Shown: piece after piece, positions 48,647 through 57,466 of the stretch
How the letters are laid out: every line of letters starts with the position of its first letter
Position numbering within the stretch: position 1 is the first letter of the stretch
Source of the DNA: Mycolicibacterium komossense
GTDB lineage: Bacteria; Actinomycetota; Actinomycetes; Mycobacteriales; Mycobacteriaceae
Assembly: GCF_025822605.1 (NCBI RefSeq)
Contig: NZ_JACKTY010000028.1
Span: 555 to 64,554 of the forward strand
DNA length: 64,000 bases
Direction: 5' to 3'
Made by a program: the position numbers and the translations under genes
Notes under the pieces: model-generated
Seen by the model: the letters and a program-made list of their open reading frames with translations, nothing else
The model's database searches: none
What the model was told of the DNA's origin: nothing

Positions 48647-49873
48647 ATGCAGTTAGCTGTTCGGTCATATCTCACCGCTGGCGTCGCGTTGGTCGGGGCA
48701 GGCGCCATCGCAGTTTCACCAATCTCATTGGCACCTCCGGAGGTGCACGTTCCGGCGCTCAGCGCGTCGGCGGCCGCAGTGAATCTCGCTGCGGCGGTCG
48801 ATCCGATCACCGAGTGGGTACAGGTCCTGCAGACCACGTTCGCCAACGTCGCGGCGATCGGGTCGCAGGTGCAGTCCGACCCGGCGCCGATCCTGCAGCA
48901 GTTCATCACCAACCAACTGGCCTACGCAAACATCATCGCGCCTGCCCTCGAACAGGCTGCCGGCAGCCTCGTGGCGGGAGTGACGTCGATCCCGCAGGCT
49001 CTGATCACCGCGGCCACCCAGCTTGCCGCGGGTAACTTCAACGATGCCGTCCAGACCGTGTTCCAGACCGGGCTCGGTCTGGTTCTCGCGCCTGCCATCA
49101 GCCTCCTGAACATCCCGCAGATCTTCACCACCGCGTCGCAGAACTTCGCGAACGTCGTCGCGGCGATTCCGAATGTGCTGCTGCCCATCGGCCTGGCGGC
49201 GCTCTCGCCGTTGGCCGGAGCGGCGTACGTGTTTGGTAACACCGGCCAGCAGATTATCGACGCGGTCAAGGTCGGCGATGTGGGGGCGGCGATCAACGTG
49301 ATCGTGAACGCGCCGGCCGCCTTCACCGATGCGATCCTCAACGGTGTCGAATCCCAGGGGACGGTCGGGCTGCTCAGCCCGTACACGGGGCAGTTCAGTT
49401 CCGGTCTCGTCGCGTCCCTGCTGCATGCTCGCGACGTCTTCGCCCAGGCGATCGGCGCTCCGGTCCCGCCGTCAGCACAGGCGGTCACCAACTCCGTTGG
49501 GGAACTGCCGACGGCCGCCAAGACGGTCACCCTGTCGACCGCGGCACCGGCACCCAGCACGGCGCGCTCCTCGGCTGCCGCCGTGAAGGTAACGAACGCA
49601 ACGGAATCCACCGGATCGACGTCCTCTGTCAAGTCGGCAGCAGCGTCGGGCGGCGCCGATACCGTCGGCTCGGCTCCGGACACCACCTCAGCAGGTGCCG
49701 GCACCGGCTCGTCGTCCACCGACAGCTCGTCGACGCCGGCCGGATCGACCGGATCGGGCAAGCACCGCGCCCAGTCCGGCAGCGCATCAGGCTCGAGCAA
49801 GAGCAGCGATTCGGCGGCCAAGGCGGCCAAGTCGTCGTCGAAGAAGTCGTCAGGCTCGTCCAGCAGCGACTAG
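48647..49873 (+). CDS. GjpA-like secreted surface protein
   Basis: 408 residues from the ATG at 48647 with AAGGAGA 6 bases upstream. A signal-type N-terminus (QLAVRSYLTAGVALVGAGAIAVSPI) precedes a hydrophobic, alanine-rich helical domain (to about 290) with repeated IPQ/INVI-type segments. The C-terminal 110 residues are Ser/Thr/Gly/Lys-rich and end in SSSSD. This matches proteins annotated as outer membrane porin GjpA in mycobacteria and Gordonia; porin activity is established only for the Gordonia protein as far as I recall. A strong terminator follows. Confidence 0.75.
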   Translation: MQLAVRSYLTAGVALVGAGAIAVSPISLAPPEVHVPALSASAAAVNLAAAVDPITEWVQVLQTTFANVAAIGSQVQSDPAPILQQFITNQLAYANIIAPALEQAAGSLVAGVTSIPQALITAATQLAAGNFNDAVQTVFQTGLGLVLAPAISLLNIPQIFTTASQNFANVVAAIPNVLLPIGLAALSPLAGAAYVFGNTGQQIIDAVKVGDVGAAINVIVNAPAAFTDAILNGVESQGTVGLLSPYTGQFSSGLVASLLHARDVFAQAIGAPVPPSAQAVTNSVGELPTAAKTVTLSTAAPAPSTARSSAAAVKVTNATESTGSTSSVKSAAASGGADTVGSAPDTTSAGAGTGSSSTDSSSTPAGSTGSGKHRAQSGSASGSSKSSDSAAKAAKSSSKKSSGSSSSD

Positions 49874-49882
49874 CAGCATCGA

Positions 49883-49922
49883 CAATGGCCCCTCCTTCAC
49901 CCCGGCGAAGGAGGGGCCATTG
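49883..49922. terminator. Strong hairpin after the GjpA-like gene
   Basis: A perfect 16-bp stem (49883-49898 with 49907-49922) and an 8-base loop begin 9 bp after the stop codon. The convergent RNase gene ends 38 bp further, so it may serve both strands. Confidence 0.88.
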
Positions 49923-49959
49923 TGCGCTTCGGGGTACAAGTGCGCGCCATCGCTCGGCC

Positions 49960-50418
49960 TCACTGCCCTCCGGCGCCGGTGACCAAACAGAACGACTCGT
50001 AGTGATTGCTGGTGTAGAAGTACTGGCGAGGATCGGTGACCGGTGTGCCGCCGGTGATGATGCGCCTCGTCGAGCGGTCGCGGGCGCCGGGGGTGATCAC
50101 CGTGTACTCGTGGTAATAGCCCTTGGCGGCCTCGGGTAGGTGCCGCTCGCGGTTGCCGAAGACTCCACCATCGTGACGCGGAAAGGGAAATGGTCCGCCG
50201 GTGCGGATGGCCCGAACAGTGTCGCTCACCTGGGGCGGCAAGCTTGTCAGTGGGCACGCGGCGACACCGGCAACGGCCGTCGTCTGGCTGGAGGGCGCTG
50301 TCTCGGCGGGATTCATGGACGCCGGATTCGTCGACTGCACCCGCAGCAACACCACGCCGACGACGACGACGACGAGCAGCCCGCAGAGTGCGACAAGAAC
50401 AACCCTGCCGCGGCTCAT
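49960..50418 (-). CDS. Secreted guanyl-specific ribonuclease (RNase N1/T1/barnase family)
   Basis: 152 residues from the ATG at 50418 with GAGGAG upstream. An N-terminal hydrophobic segment (VVLVALCGLLVVVVVGVVLL) anchors or exports it. The mature domain (from about 60) has the microbial RNase fold: LPPQVSDTVRAIRTGGPFPFPRHDGGVFGNRE, then YYHEYTVITPGARDRSTRRIITGG with the general-base glutamate and the arginine, and YFYTSNHYESF with the catalytic histidine. It cleaves RNA after G. No barstar-type inhibitor gene is evident beside it. Confidence 0.88.
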   Translation of the reverse strand: MSRGRVVLVALCGLLVVVVVGVVLLRVQSTNPASMNPAETAPSSQTTAVAGVAACPLTSLPPQVSDTVRAIRTGGPFPFPRHDGGVFGNRERHLPEAAKGYYHEYTVITPGARDRSTRRIITGGTPVTDPRQYFYTSNHYESFCLVTGAGGQ

Positions 50419-50728
50419 GAGCACTCCTCGCGGGCCGCACTGAGGTAGTCGGCCAGCCGTGTGTCCAGTCCGAGCTTCACCAAGTAAAGGTAGCGATTGG
50501 CCGCGGCGACGCACTCAGGAAGCGCGACTCATCCAGAGTTCAGCGCGGGAGTCTCCACGGTTCACGGGCGAAGAGCTGCTCCACGAGGGGACGGAAGAAC
50601 TCAAGCGGACGGTGCTCGAACTACGCATCGAAACAGTTCTGGTCGTACTTCTCGCAGAACTCGACGCAATCGTCGAACCACTGGTGGCCGCGGTACCTTT
50701 CCCTGCGCGCCATGCCATTCGGCCTCAT
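50415..50728 (-). pseudogene. Decayed small gene(s) downstream of potC
   Basis: An ATG at 50728 overlaps the potC stop (ATGA) and opens a 35-codon frame (MRPNGMARRERYRGHQWF.. YDQNCFDA) to a TAG at 50621. The same frame continues sensibly past that TAG (FEHRPLEFFRPLVEQLFARE) to a TGA at 50540. This looks like the C-terminus of an HD-domain-type protein with a premature stop, though the family call rests on memory. A second piece in another frame (PECVAAANRYLYLVKLGLDTR.., 50528 to 50415) has no start codon and overlaps the RNase start. Probably a degraded gene zone. Confidence 0.45.
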
Positions 50729-51588
50729 CGCCCCACCATCGCGTCGGTCAAGCCGGCGGCCCCGCTGCCAGAACCTGCCGGATCCCGTCGCAGGATCAGG
50801 GCGGCGATACCGAGCACGATCAAGGTGAGCACCAGCATCAGCGTGGACATCGCGGCGATCTCCGGCCGCAGCGATGCCTTCAGCGAGGCAAAGATATAGA
50901 CCGGCCAGGGTGTGGAGCCGGCGACCGAGACGAACGACGAGACGACCGTGTTGTCGAGGCTGAGCGTAAAAGCCAGCAGCGCACCGGAGATGACGGCTGG
51001 ACGGATCAGTGGCAGGGTGATGTCGGTGAACCGGCGCCACGGTGTGGCATATAGGTCACCCGCCGCCTCTTCGAGGAACTCGTTCATCCCGGTCATTCGG
51101 GCCCGAACGATGAAAGTCACTACTGCACTTGCGAACAGTGAGTTGGCGATGATCAGGCGCACCTGACCGATGTTGAAACCGGTGAGTCCCCAATCGACAC
51201 CCAGGGTGACGAACCAGGGGAGCAACGAGATCGCCGAGACGATCTCCGGTGTCACCATCACCAGGCCCAGCAGCACGAGCAGCCCAGGTGCCCACCATCC
51301 GGGTCGACGAGTGAGTGCGATCCCGGCGAAGGTGCCGAGCAGGGTGGCTGCGGCGGCGGTGCCGGCGGCGGTGACCACCGAAACAGTGATGGAGTTGACG
51401 ATCGCCGGATTGCTCAGGGCCGCCAGGTACGGCTCAATGCCGAACCCCTCGAACGTCTGCAAGGTGCGCCCGCTGTTGAACGAGAAGACCACGATGACGA
51501 GGATCGGGAAAAAGAGGAACAGCAGCCCGAGCATTCCCCAGACGTTCAGGAAGGCGTCGGCAGGACTGAACCTGCGACGGTTGCTCAT
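50725..51588 (-). CDS. potC: Spermidine/putrescine-type ABC transporter permease (PotC-like)
   Basis: 287 residues from the ATG at 51588 with AAAGGAG upstream, overlapping the potB stop by 4 bp. Six transmembrane helices. The permease EAA-type loop is visible in EFLEEAAGDLYATPWRRFTDITLPLIRP. The ILVIVVFSFN start and SLDNTVVSSFVS segment match PotC/type I polyamine permeases. It forms the inner-membrane channel with PotB. Confidence 0.92.
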   Translation of the reverse strand: MSNRRRFSPADAFLNVWGMLGLLFLFFPILVIVVFSFNSGRTLQTFEGFGIEPYLAALSNPAIVNSITVSVVTAAGTAAAATLLGTFAGIALTRRPGWWAPGLLVLLGLVMVTPEIVSAISLLPWFVTLGVDWGLTGFNIGQVRLIIANSLFASAVVTFIVRARMTGMNEFLEEAAGDLYATPWRRFTDITLPLIRPAVISGALLAFTLSLDNTVVSSFVSVAGSTPWPVYIFASLKASLRPEIAAMSTLMLVLTLIVLGIAALILRRDPAGSGSGAAGLTDAMVGR

Positions 51589-52544
51589 GATGACTCCTTT
51601 GCCGGCAGTGTCAGAGATGTCATCGCGGTGGTGATCCGCCCTGCAACCTTGAGGAGACCGCCAACCACGGCGGTCGTGCCGAAAATAGCCAACATGAGCA
51701 ACACCGCCATGGCGGCGCCGAGTGCCCAGTTCTGTGCGCTCTGGAATTGGGCGGCCACCATCTGGCCGACCATGCTGCCGCTGGCGCCGCCGAGGACGGC
51801 CGGGGTGATGTAGTCGCCCATCAACGGGACGAAGACAAGCAGCATTCCGGCCGTCACCCCGGGTGAGGACAGCGGAATAGTGATGTGACACAGCGTGTTC
51901 CATGCGTTGCCGCCGAGGTCGCGACTGGCCTCGAGCAGCTTCGGGTCGAGACGCTCCAGCGCGACGTACAGAGGAAGGATCATCAGTGGCAGATAGTTGT
52001 AGACCACACCGAGCTGAACCGCCGCCGAGGTGTAGAGCACATGCAGTGGCCCATCGGTCAGGTTGGCCCACTGCAGCATCTTCGAGACGAAACCCTCTGG
52101 GGTCAGCGATATCTGCCAACCGATGGTGCGCACCAGGAAGTTGGTCCAGTAGGGAATGAGAACCAGGGCCAGCACGACACCGCGCCATTTCGGAACCAGC
52201 TTGACAGCCATCCAGTAGGCCATCGGAAACGCGATCACCAGACAGAGCACGGTTCCGACGACCGCAATCTTCAGGGTCCGAACGAAGATCGCGAAGAAGG
52301 CAGGCGAGGCAGCCTCACCGTATCGGTCGAAGGAGAGGAGATCGTTCGCGTGGGTGACGTACAGGCCGGGTTTGTAACCGAAGCTGTACCAGACCACGAG
52401 GCCGATCGGCAGGATGAAGAACAGCAGCATGAACACGCTGATCGGCAGGGCGCCCAGCCCGCCGGGCAGTCGCACGCGTCGCGCCGCGGACTGAGTGCCC
52501 GCCGTGTTCGGCGCCTGCACCCCTTGGTCCTCTACCACGGTCAC
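51585..52544 (-). CDS. potB: Spermidine/putrescine-type ABC transporter permease (PotB-like)
   Basis: 319 residues from a GTG at 52544, overlapping the potD stop by 4 bp. Six transmembrane helices, with the EAA loop LLEASRDLGGNAWNTLCHITIPLSSPG. The LLFFILPIGLVVWYSF and YWTNFLVRTIGW segments are typical of PotB-class permeases. It pairs with PotC in the transporter. Confidence 0.92.
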   Translation of the reverse strand: MTVVEDQGVQAPNTAGTQSAARRVRLPGGLGALPISVFMLLFFILPIGLVVWYSFGYKPGLYVTHANDLLSFDRYGEAASPAFFAIFVRTLKIAVVGTVLCLVIAFPMAYWMAVKLVPKWRGVVLALVLIPYWTNFLVRTIGWQISLTPEGFVSKMLQWANLTDGPLHVLYTSAAVQLGVVYNYLPLMILPLYVALERLDPKLLEASRDLGGNAWNTLCHITIPLSSPGVTAGMLLVFVPLMGDYITPAVLGGASGSMVGQMVAAQFQSAQNWALGAAMAVLLMLAIFGTTAVVGGLLKVAGRITTAMTSLTLPAKESS

Positions 52545-53686
52545 TTGCCCGCCGCCGCCTTGAGCTCGTCGTAGATCCCGATGATGGTGCCGTCTGCCGA
52601 CGTCATCTGGCTGTAGACAAGCTTTTTCATGATGTCATCGCTGATGAAGACCATGTCGGGTCGCTTGATATCGGCTTTCGTGGCCGCCGCCTCGATGCCT
52701 TCGATTCCGGTGTTGTAGCCGATATAGGTGAGCTCTTTGAGGGAGACGGTTGGATCGAGCACATAGTTGATGAACGCGTAGGCCGCGTCCTCGTGAGGCG
52801 CACCTTTGACGATGGCCCAGTTGTCCTGCCAGAGGTTGGCGCCCTCTGAGGGCCAGACCCACTTGTACCGATCGGGTTCGGCGTTCGCCAGGATGCCCAG
52901 GCGGGCATCTCCGTTCCAACAGTGAATCAGGGTTCGGGCCGAGGAGGAGATGGAGGTATTGGTCGACGACTCGAAGGCCTGCACATGAGGCGCGATCTTG
53001 TCGAGGATGAAGGAGCGATAAGCCGCGATGTGGACCGGGTCGGTGGTGTTCTCGTCGATCCCGTTGGCCCAGAAGTAGGTGAACGCGACCTCGCCCTGGT
53101 CTTCCAGCAGCGAGAAACTACCGGATGCCTCCTTCTGCGCGGCGTCGAGAAAGTCGGCCCACGACGTCAGTTCGCGCTTGATGACGGTGCTGTCATAGAC
53201 GTAGCCGGTGGAGCCCCAGTCCTTACACACGCTGTATTTGTTGCCTGGGTCGAAAGGAGTGTTGACCACTTTGGCGTTGAGATTCTTCATGTTCGGCAAC
53301 TTGGTGTGGTCGAGTTCGGTGAGCAGTCCGCCCGTGGCCATCTGCTGGATGGAGGAGTGCGTCGGTACGCAGATGTCGTAACCCGTGGTGCCTTTCGCAG
53401 CACTGAGTTTGGCGATCATCTCTGGGTTCGAGCCGTAGGAGTCGACCGTGATCTTCGGGCCCTTGGCCGACGTGAAATCGGTCAGCACAGCGGGATCGTC
53501 GTACTCGCCCCAGGTGTAGATGTTCAGGCCATCAGATGATGAGCCGCCGCCCCCCGACGGTTTGGAGCAGGCCGCGAGAAAAGCGGCGGCTCCGAGCGCT
53601 GCGGTGCCGCCCAGGAAAGCTCGGCGGCTGAGCGAGTTCTTCAGCGCATCGGGAACGAGAGCGCGCAGGTGCTGTGGCTGATTCAT
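52541..53686 (-). CDS. potD: Polyamine-type ABC transporter substrate-binding lipoprotein (PotD-like)
   Basis: 381 residues from the ATG at 53686. The N-terminus has a twin-arginine signal with a lipobox (SRRAFLGGTAALGA.. LAAC), so export is likely through Tat followed by lipidation. The mature fold is PotD/PotF-like: LNIYTWGEYDDPAVL, YDICVPTHSSIQQM, WGSTGYVYDS, and a late GANLWQDNWAIVKGAPHEDAAYAFINYVLDP. It binds a cationic amine or related solute outside the cell. The exact ligand is not readable. Confidence 0.92.
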   Translation of the reverse strand: MNQPQHLRALVPDALKNSLSRRAFLGGTAALGAAAFLAACSKPSGGGGSSSDGLNIYTWGEYDDPAVLTDFTSAKGPKITVDSYGSNPEMIAKLSAAKGTTGYDICVPTHSSIQQMATGGLLTELDHTKLPNMKNLNAKVVNTPFDPGNKYSVCKDWGSTGYVYDSTVIKRELTSWADFLDAAQKEASGSFSLLEDQGEVAFTYFWANGIDENTTDPVHIAAYRSFILDKIAPHVQAFESSTNTSISSSARTLIHCWNGDARLGILANAEPDRYKWVWPSEGANLWQDNWAIVKGAPHEDAAYAFINYVLDPTVSLKELTYIGYNTGIEGIEAAATKADIKRPDMVFISDDIMKKLVYSQMTSADGTIIGIYDELKAAAGK

Positions 53687-53739
53687 GGAGTAACTTCCAG
53701 GTTGGGCGGGAGACTCGGGAGATATTGGGCGAGAAGCTA

Positions 53740-54888
53740 TTACGAGGTGAATATCCGAACGGCGTCTGGGGACCACGAACACACCACGGGCGATCCGAGC
53801 TCTGTGGGCGGGTTGGCGGAGCGGGGGAGTCGGGCCAGGATCTGGTCGTCGCTGGGCGTGTGGATCACCAATTGCAGGCTGTGTCCCAGTTCGGAAACCC
53901 CCAGCAGCGTGCCGGTAACGGAATTGACCGGCGTGTCCGACGCAGGTGCGGGCGGGGGCGCGCTGGTGACGGCCACCGACTCCGGTCTGATTGCCGCGGT
54001 GACCTCTGCGCCACTCGCGGCCGCCATGTCGCCCTTGGTCGGGCGCGACGAGTGCAACGAGAGGCCGGCGGTGTGCACGCTCACCCCAGTGCTGTCGAAC
54101 GACGAGATCGAGCCAACGAAGGAGTTCTGCCGGCCGATGAAACCCGCCACAAAAGCAGACTCGGGCGAATCGTAAATAACGGCGGCCGTGCCGATCTGCT
54201 CAATTCGGCCATCCTTCATCACGGCGACCCGGTCGCTCATCGACAATGCTTCCTCCTGGTCGTGCGTCACGAAGATGAAGGTCGTGCCGAGCTCGTGCTG
54301 CAGCAGTTTCAGTTCGACTTGCATCTCCTCCCGCAACTTGCGGTCCAGGGCGCTCATCGGTTCGTCGAGCAGCAGTACCGCTGGCCGATTGACAAGAGCT
54401 CTCGCCAACGCGATGCGTTGCTGCTGCCCACCGGAGAGCTGTGCCGGCTTTCGATCGGCGAAAGCGGTCATCCGCACCATGTCCAGGGCACGGCTGACTC
54501 GGCCGGCTATCTCCGGCCGCGCAACACCCGATCGGCGCAGGCCGTAGGCGACGTTGTCAGCGACTTTCATGTGCGGGAACAACGCATATGCCTGGAACAC
54601 GGTGTTGACCGAACGTCTGTGCGGCGGCAGGTTCTCGACACTGTGGCCCGAGATCGCGATGGTGCCATCATCGGGAAACTCGAATCCACCGATCATCCGA
54701 AGGGTCGTGGTCTTGCCGCACCCGCTCGGTCCCAGCAAGCTGAGGAACTCACCGGGCTGCACGTGAAGACTGACGTTGTCCACGGCGACGGCCGATCCGT
54801 ACCTTTTGGTCAGCGAGCGCAGTTCCACAGAACCGGGAGCGGCAGCCACCGGCGCAGAGGTTTCGGTGGCCACGTCCATGATGCTCAT
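53740..54888 (-). CDS. potA: Polyamine-type ABC transporter ATP-binding protein (PotA-like)
   Basis: 382 residues. Walker A is [14 protein letters not shown], the signature is [15 protein letters not shown], and Walker B is [12 protein letters not shown], followed by the FVTHDQEEA switch. The C-terminal part (about 260-382) is a TOBE-type regulatory domain. It starts in the last bases of the amidohydrolase gene (4-bp overlap), and potD follows after 53 bp. It powers the PotBC permease. Confidence 0.94.
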   Translation of the reverse strand: MSIMDVATETSAPVAAAPGSVELRSLTKRYGSAVAVDNVSLHVQPGEFLSLLGPSGCGKTTTLRMIGGFEFPDDGTIAISGHSVENLPPHRRSVNTVFQAYALFPHMKVADNVAYGLRRSGVARPEIAGRVSRALDMVRMTAFADRKPAQLSGGQQQRIALARALVNRPAVLLLDEPMSALDRKLREEMQVELKLLQHELGTTFIFVTHDQEEALSMSDRVAVMKDGRIEQIGTAAVIYDSPESAFVAGFIGRQNSFVGSISSFDSTGVSVHTAGLSLHSSRPTKGDMAAASGAEVTAAIRPESVAVTSAPPPAPASDTPVNSVTGTLLGVSELGHSLQLVIHTPSDDQILARLPRSANPPTELGSPVVCSWSPDAVRIFTS

Positions 54889-56537
54889 GCCGATACCAGG
54901 GTCGAGGTGGCGGCATAGACTATTTCGCCACCGATGATCGTGTAAATCACAGCGGCCAAACCGATCTCGGCCACGGGGGCAGCGAAGATATCACGGTCGA
55001 GGATCACGATGTCGCCGGCCTTGCCGACCTCGATGGTGCCCGAGCGCTGCTCGTCGTGGTTGAGGTAAGCCGTGCCGAGGCTATGCGCGATCAACGCATC
55101 GGCGAGGGAGAGTGCCTGCTCGCCGAGGAAGGGCAGCGCCGCCGGGCCCGTAGCTCCGGCGGGAGCCCGGTTGACTCCGGTGTGGATGATCTCCAGCGGA
55201 TTCGCCGTGCTCACCGGCCAGTCGCTTCCCGAAGCCAGCTGCGATCCTGCCCTCTGCAGTGAACCGAACGGATACTGCCAGCCGGCCCGCCGGGTACCGA
55301 GGAACGGGATCGTGAGCAGGTCCATCTGCCCCTCGTGGCGTGCCCACAGCGGCTGCATGTTCGCAACCACCTTCAGTTCGGCGAACCGCGGAATGTCGTC
55401 AGGGTGGATCACCTGGATATGCGCAAGCGTGTGGCGAAGATCGCTGTCGCCATTGGCAATTCGGGCTGCCTCCACCGCATCGAGCGACTCGCGCACCGCC
55501 CGGTCACCCAGCGCGTGATAGTGCAGCTGGAAGCCGAGGGCGTCGAGTCGGACCGAGATCTCCTTGAGCGTGGTGGGGTCGAGGAAGCTCTTGCCCATGT
55601 TCTCTCCGGGGCAGCCGCACGCGTCGAGATAGGGCTCGAGCATTCCTGCTGTGAAGTTCTCGGCGACGCCGTCCTGCATGATCTTGACCGTGGTGGCCCG
55701 AAACCCTGCCGCCAGCGCGCGTTCGCGCTTCTCGACGAGCTCGGGGATCTGCTCGAGACCGCGGTTTCGGTCCCACCACAGCGCACCGACGACATGTGCT
55801 TTCAGCACCCCGGATGCGGTGGCACGCAGGTAGGAATCGAGGGGGTCGGGGGTGTCGTTGGTGGCACCGACGATGGCGTCCTGCCACCCGGTCACTCCCC
55901 AGGCAAACAGTTGCTGCTGAGCGATTTTCAACGCTTCGTCCATATCGTCCTGGGTCGGCAGCGGCATGTGCCGGGCGACCAGACCCATGGCGCCTTCCTG
56001 TAGCGTCCCGATTGCGTGGCCGTCGGCGTCGCGTTCGATGCGACCGTCGAACGGGTCCGGCGTCGTGTCGTCGATACCGCCGATCTCCAGGGCTTTGGTG
56101 TTGACCCAGGCGCCGTGACCGTCGCGGTTGGGAAAGAACGCCGGCCGGTCGGGAACGACGGCATCCAGCGCCGCAGCCGTCGGCAGCCCACCCGGAAAGG
56201 AATCCATCGACCAGCCGCCGCCGCTGATCCACTCCAGCTCGGGGTTGGCCGCAGCGTATTCGGCGATGCGGGTGAGGTAGCCCTCGGCGGTGACATACGG
56301 AGTCAGATCGCAGGCGATCATGTCGAGACCGGCGTGATACGGGTGAATATGGCTGTCCTGAAAGCCGGGGGCGACCAGGCCACCAGCCGCGTCGATCTCA
56401 ACGGCATCGGTTGTGGCCACTGCATCCGCACCGATCGCGGTGATTATGCCGTCTTCGATCAGAACGGGTTCTTCGACGATTCCGGCCGGGGTGAAGACGT
56501 GGCCTCCGGTGATCAAAAGGCGGTTGGGAGTAGACAT
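54885..56537 (-). CDS. Amidohydrolase, YtcJ/NfdA type
   Basis: 550 residues with the amidohydrolase-superfamily fold: [18 protein letters not shown] (first metal His-x-His), [15 protein letters not shown] (lysine region), [37 protein letters not shown] and [16 protein letters not shown] (aspartate). YtcJ-type enzymes hydrolyse N-substituted formamides and amides. It overlaps potA by 4 bp and sits directly after the XRE-cupin regulator, so it likely acts on the solute brought in by the ABC transporter or on its derivative. Confidence 0.9.
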   Translation of the reverse strand: MSTPNRLLITGGHVFTPAGIVEEPVLIEDGIITAIGADAVATTDAVEIDAAGGLVAPGFQDSHIHPYHAGLDMIACDLTPYVTAEGYLTRIAEYAAANPELEWISGGGWSMDSFPGGLPTAAALDAVVPDRPAFFPNRDGHGAWVNTKALEIGGIDDTTPDPFDGRIERDADGHAIGTLQEGAMGLVARHMPLPTQDDMDEALKIAQQQLFAWGVTGWQDAIVGATNDTPDPLDSYLRATASGVLKAHVVGALWWDRNRGLEQIPELVEKRERALAAGFRATTVKIMQDGVAENFTAGMLEPYLDACGCPGENMGKSFLDPTTLKEISVRLDALGFQLHYHALGDRAVRESLDAVEAARIANGDSDLRHTLAHIQVIHPDDIPRFAELKVVANMQPLWARHEGQMDLLTIPFLGTRRAGWQYPFGSLQRAGSQLASGSDWPVSTANPLEIIHTGVNRAPAGATGPAALPFLGEQALSLADALIAHSLGTAYLNHDEQRSGTIEVGKAGDIVILDRDIFAAPVAEIGLAAVIYTIIGGEIVYAATSTLVSA

Positions 56538-56541
56538 GGTG

Positions 56542-57195
56542 TCATTCCTTCATCTGGTGTGCGGGGAGCGCGCTGAGTGGATTCGTGTCGAGGGGCGGCG
56601 TGAAATGCGAAGTGATCCACATGGCTTGGGCGGGGGTTGCGCCGATGTTCACGACTCGGTGAGGAACCGATGAGAGGTATTCGACGCTGTCGCGTGGCCC
56701 GAGGATCAGTGTCTCGGCGGCGATCGAGATTTCGAGGTGGCCGGTGAGCACGTAGAACAGTTCTTGCGCGTTGTCGTGGGCGTACGCGTCGGGGCCGGTC
56801 GAGCCGCCCACCTCGAACGTGCCCTCGTACACTTCGAGCTGCTGGAGCGGTGGCCGCGAGAGCAGCAGTTTCTGCAGCCCGCCGTCACTGGAAAAGACCG
56901 GCCGCTCGTGCGCCCGCAACACCGGCCGCGCGACGGGTGCTTCGTCGGCAAGCAGGTCGGCCACCGAGATGCCGACAGCCGCCGAGATACGTTTCAGAAC
57001 TCCCACGGAGACACCGCATTTGCCGTTCTCCAACTGGCTGATGAAGCCTGCGCTCACCCCTGCCCGGGACGCGACGTCCCGGGTGGATAGCCGCGCGCGT
57101 TCGCGCGCCTGTCGGAGTCGATTTCCGAGCTGGTCACGCGCTGCAGCGTCGCTGTCGCTCAGGGCAATTGCGGGTTCAGAAAACACGTGCCTCAT
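56542..57195 (-). CDS. XRE-cupin transcriptional regulator (PuuR-like)
   Basis: About 217 residues from the ATG at 57195; a GTG at 57210 lies inside a palindrome and is less attractive. The N-terminal helix-turn-helix is LRQARERARLSTRDVASRAGVSAGFISQLENGKCGVSVGVLKRI. The C-terminal cupin (about 105-210) is marked by DAYAHDNAQELFYVLTGHLEI and HRVVNIGATPAQAMWITSHFTPP. Its stop is 4 bp before the amidohydrolase start. Regulators of this type control amine and polyamine use, so it probably governs this operon through the palindrome just upstream. Confidence 0.88.
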   Translation of the reverse strand: MRHVFSEPAIALSDSDAAARDQLGNRLRQARERARLSTRDVASRAGVSAGFISQLENGKCGVSVGVLKRISAAVGISVADLLADEAPVARPVLRAHERPVFSSDGGLQKLLLSRPPLQQLEVYEGTFEVGGSTGPDAYAHDNAQELFYVLTGHLEISIAAETLILGPRDSVEYLSSVPHRVVNIGATPAQAMWITSHFTPPLDTNPLSALPAHQMKE

Positions 57196-57198
57196 CTC

Positions 57199-57215
57199 GT
57201 TAAGAGTCACTTAAC
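57199..57215. promoter_or_regulatory. Operator-like palindrome GTTAAG-N5-CTTAAC
   Basis: A perfect 17-bp inverted repeat, three bases before the proposed ATG of the XRE-cupin gene. A further CTTAAC half-site lies at 57287-57292. The position fits autoregulation of the regulator-amidohydrolase-potADBC operon. Confidence 0.65.
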
Positions 57216-57466
57216 AGATCGCTTATCGGCGAACAGTAAGTCCACAGCTACCTCGCCGCAAGACAGAAGCCTCAGACGCACGAACTCTTAACACGCCCGA
57301 AACGCAGGCGGCCGGTGCTCGCTGTGATCGACGCCGGAGGCCAGGCGACTACCGAAATGCCCACGGCGGCAACGTCCCCGGATCCATCATCCCCAGCACA
57401 GGGGGACCTCGACTCCGACTCGCCCTCGCCGGAGGTGCCAAGCACCGGGGAACGAACCCCCGCGAG

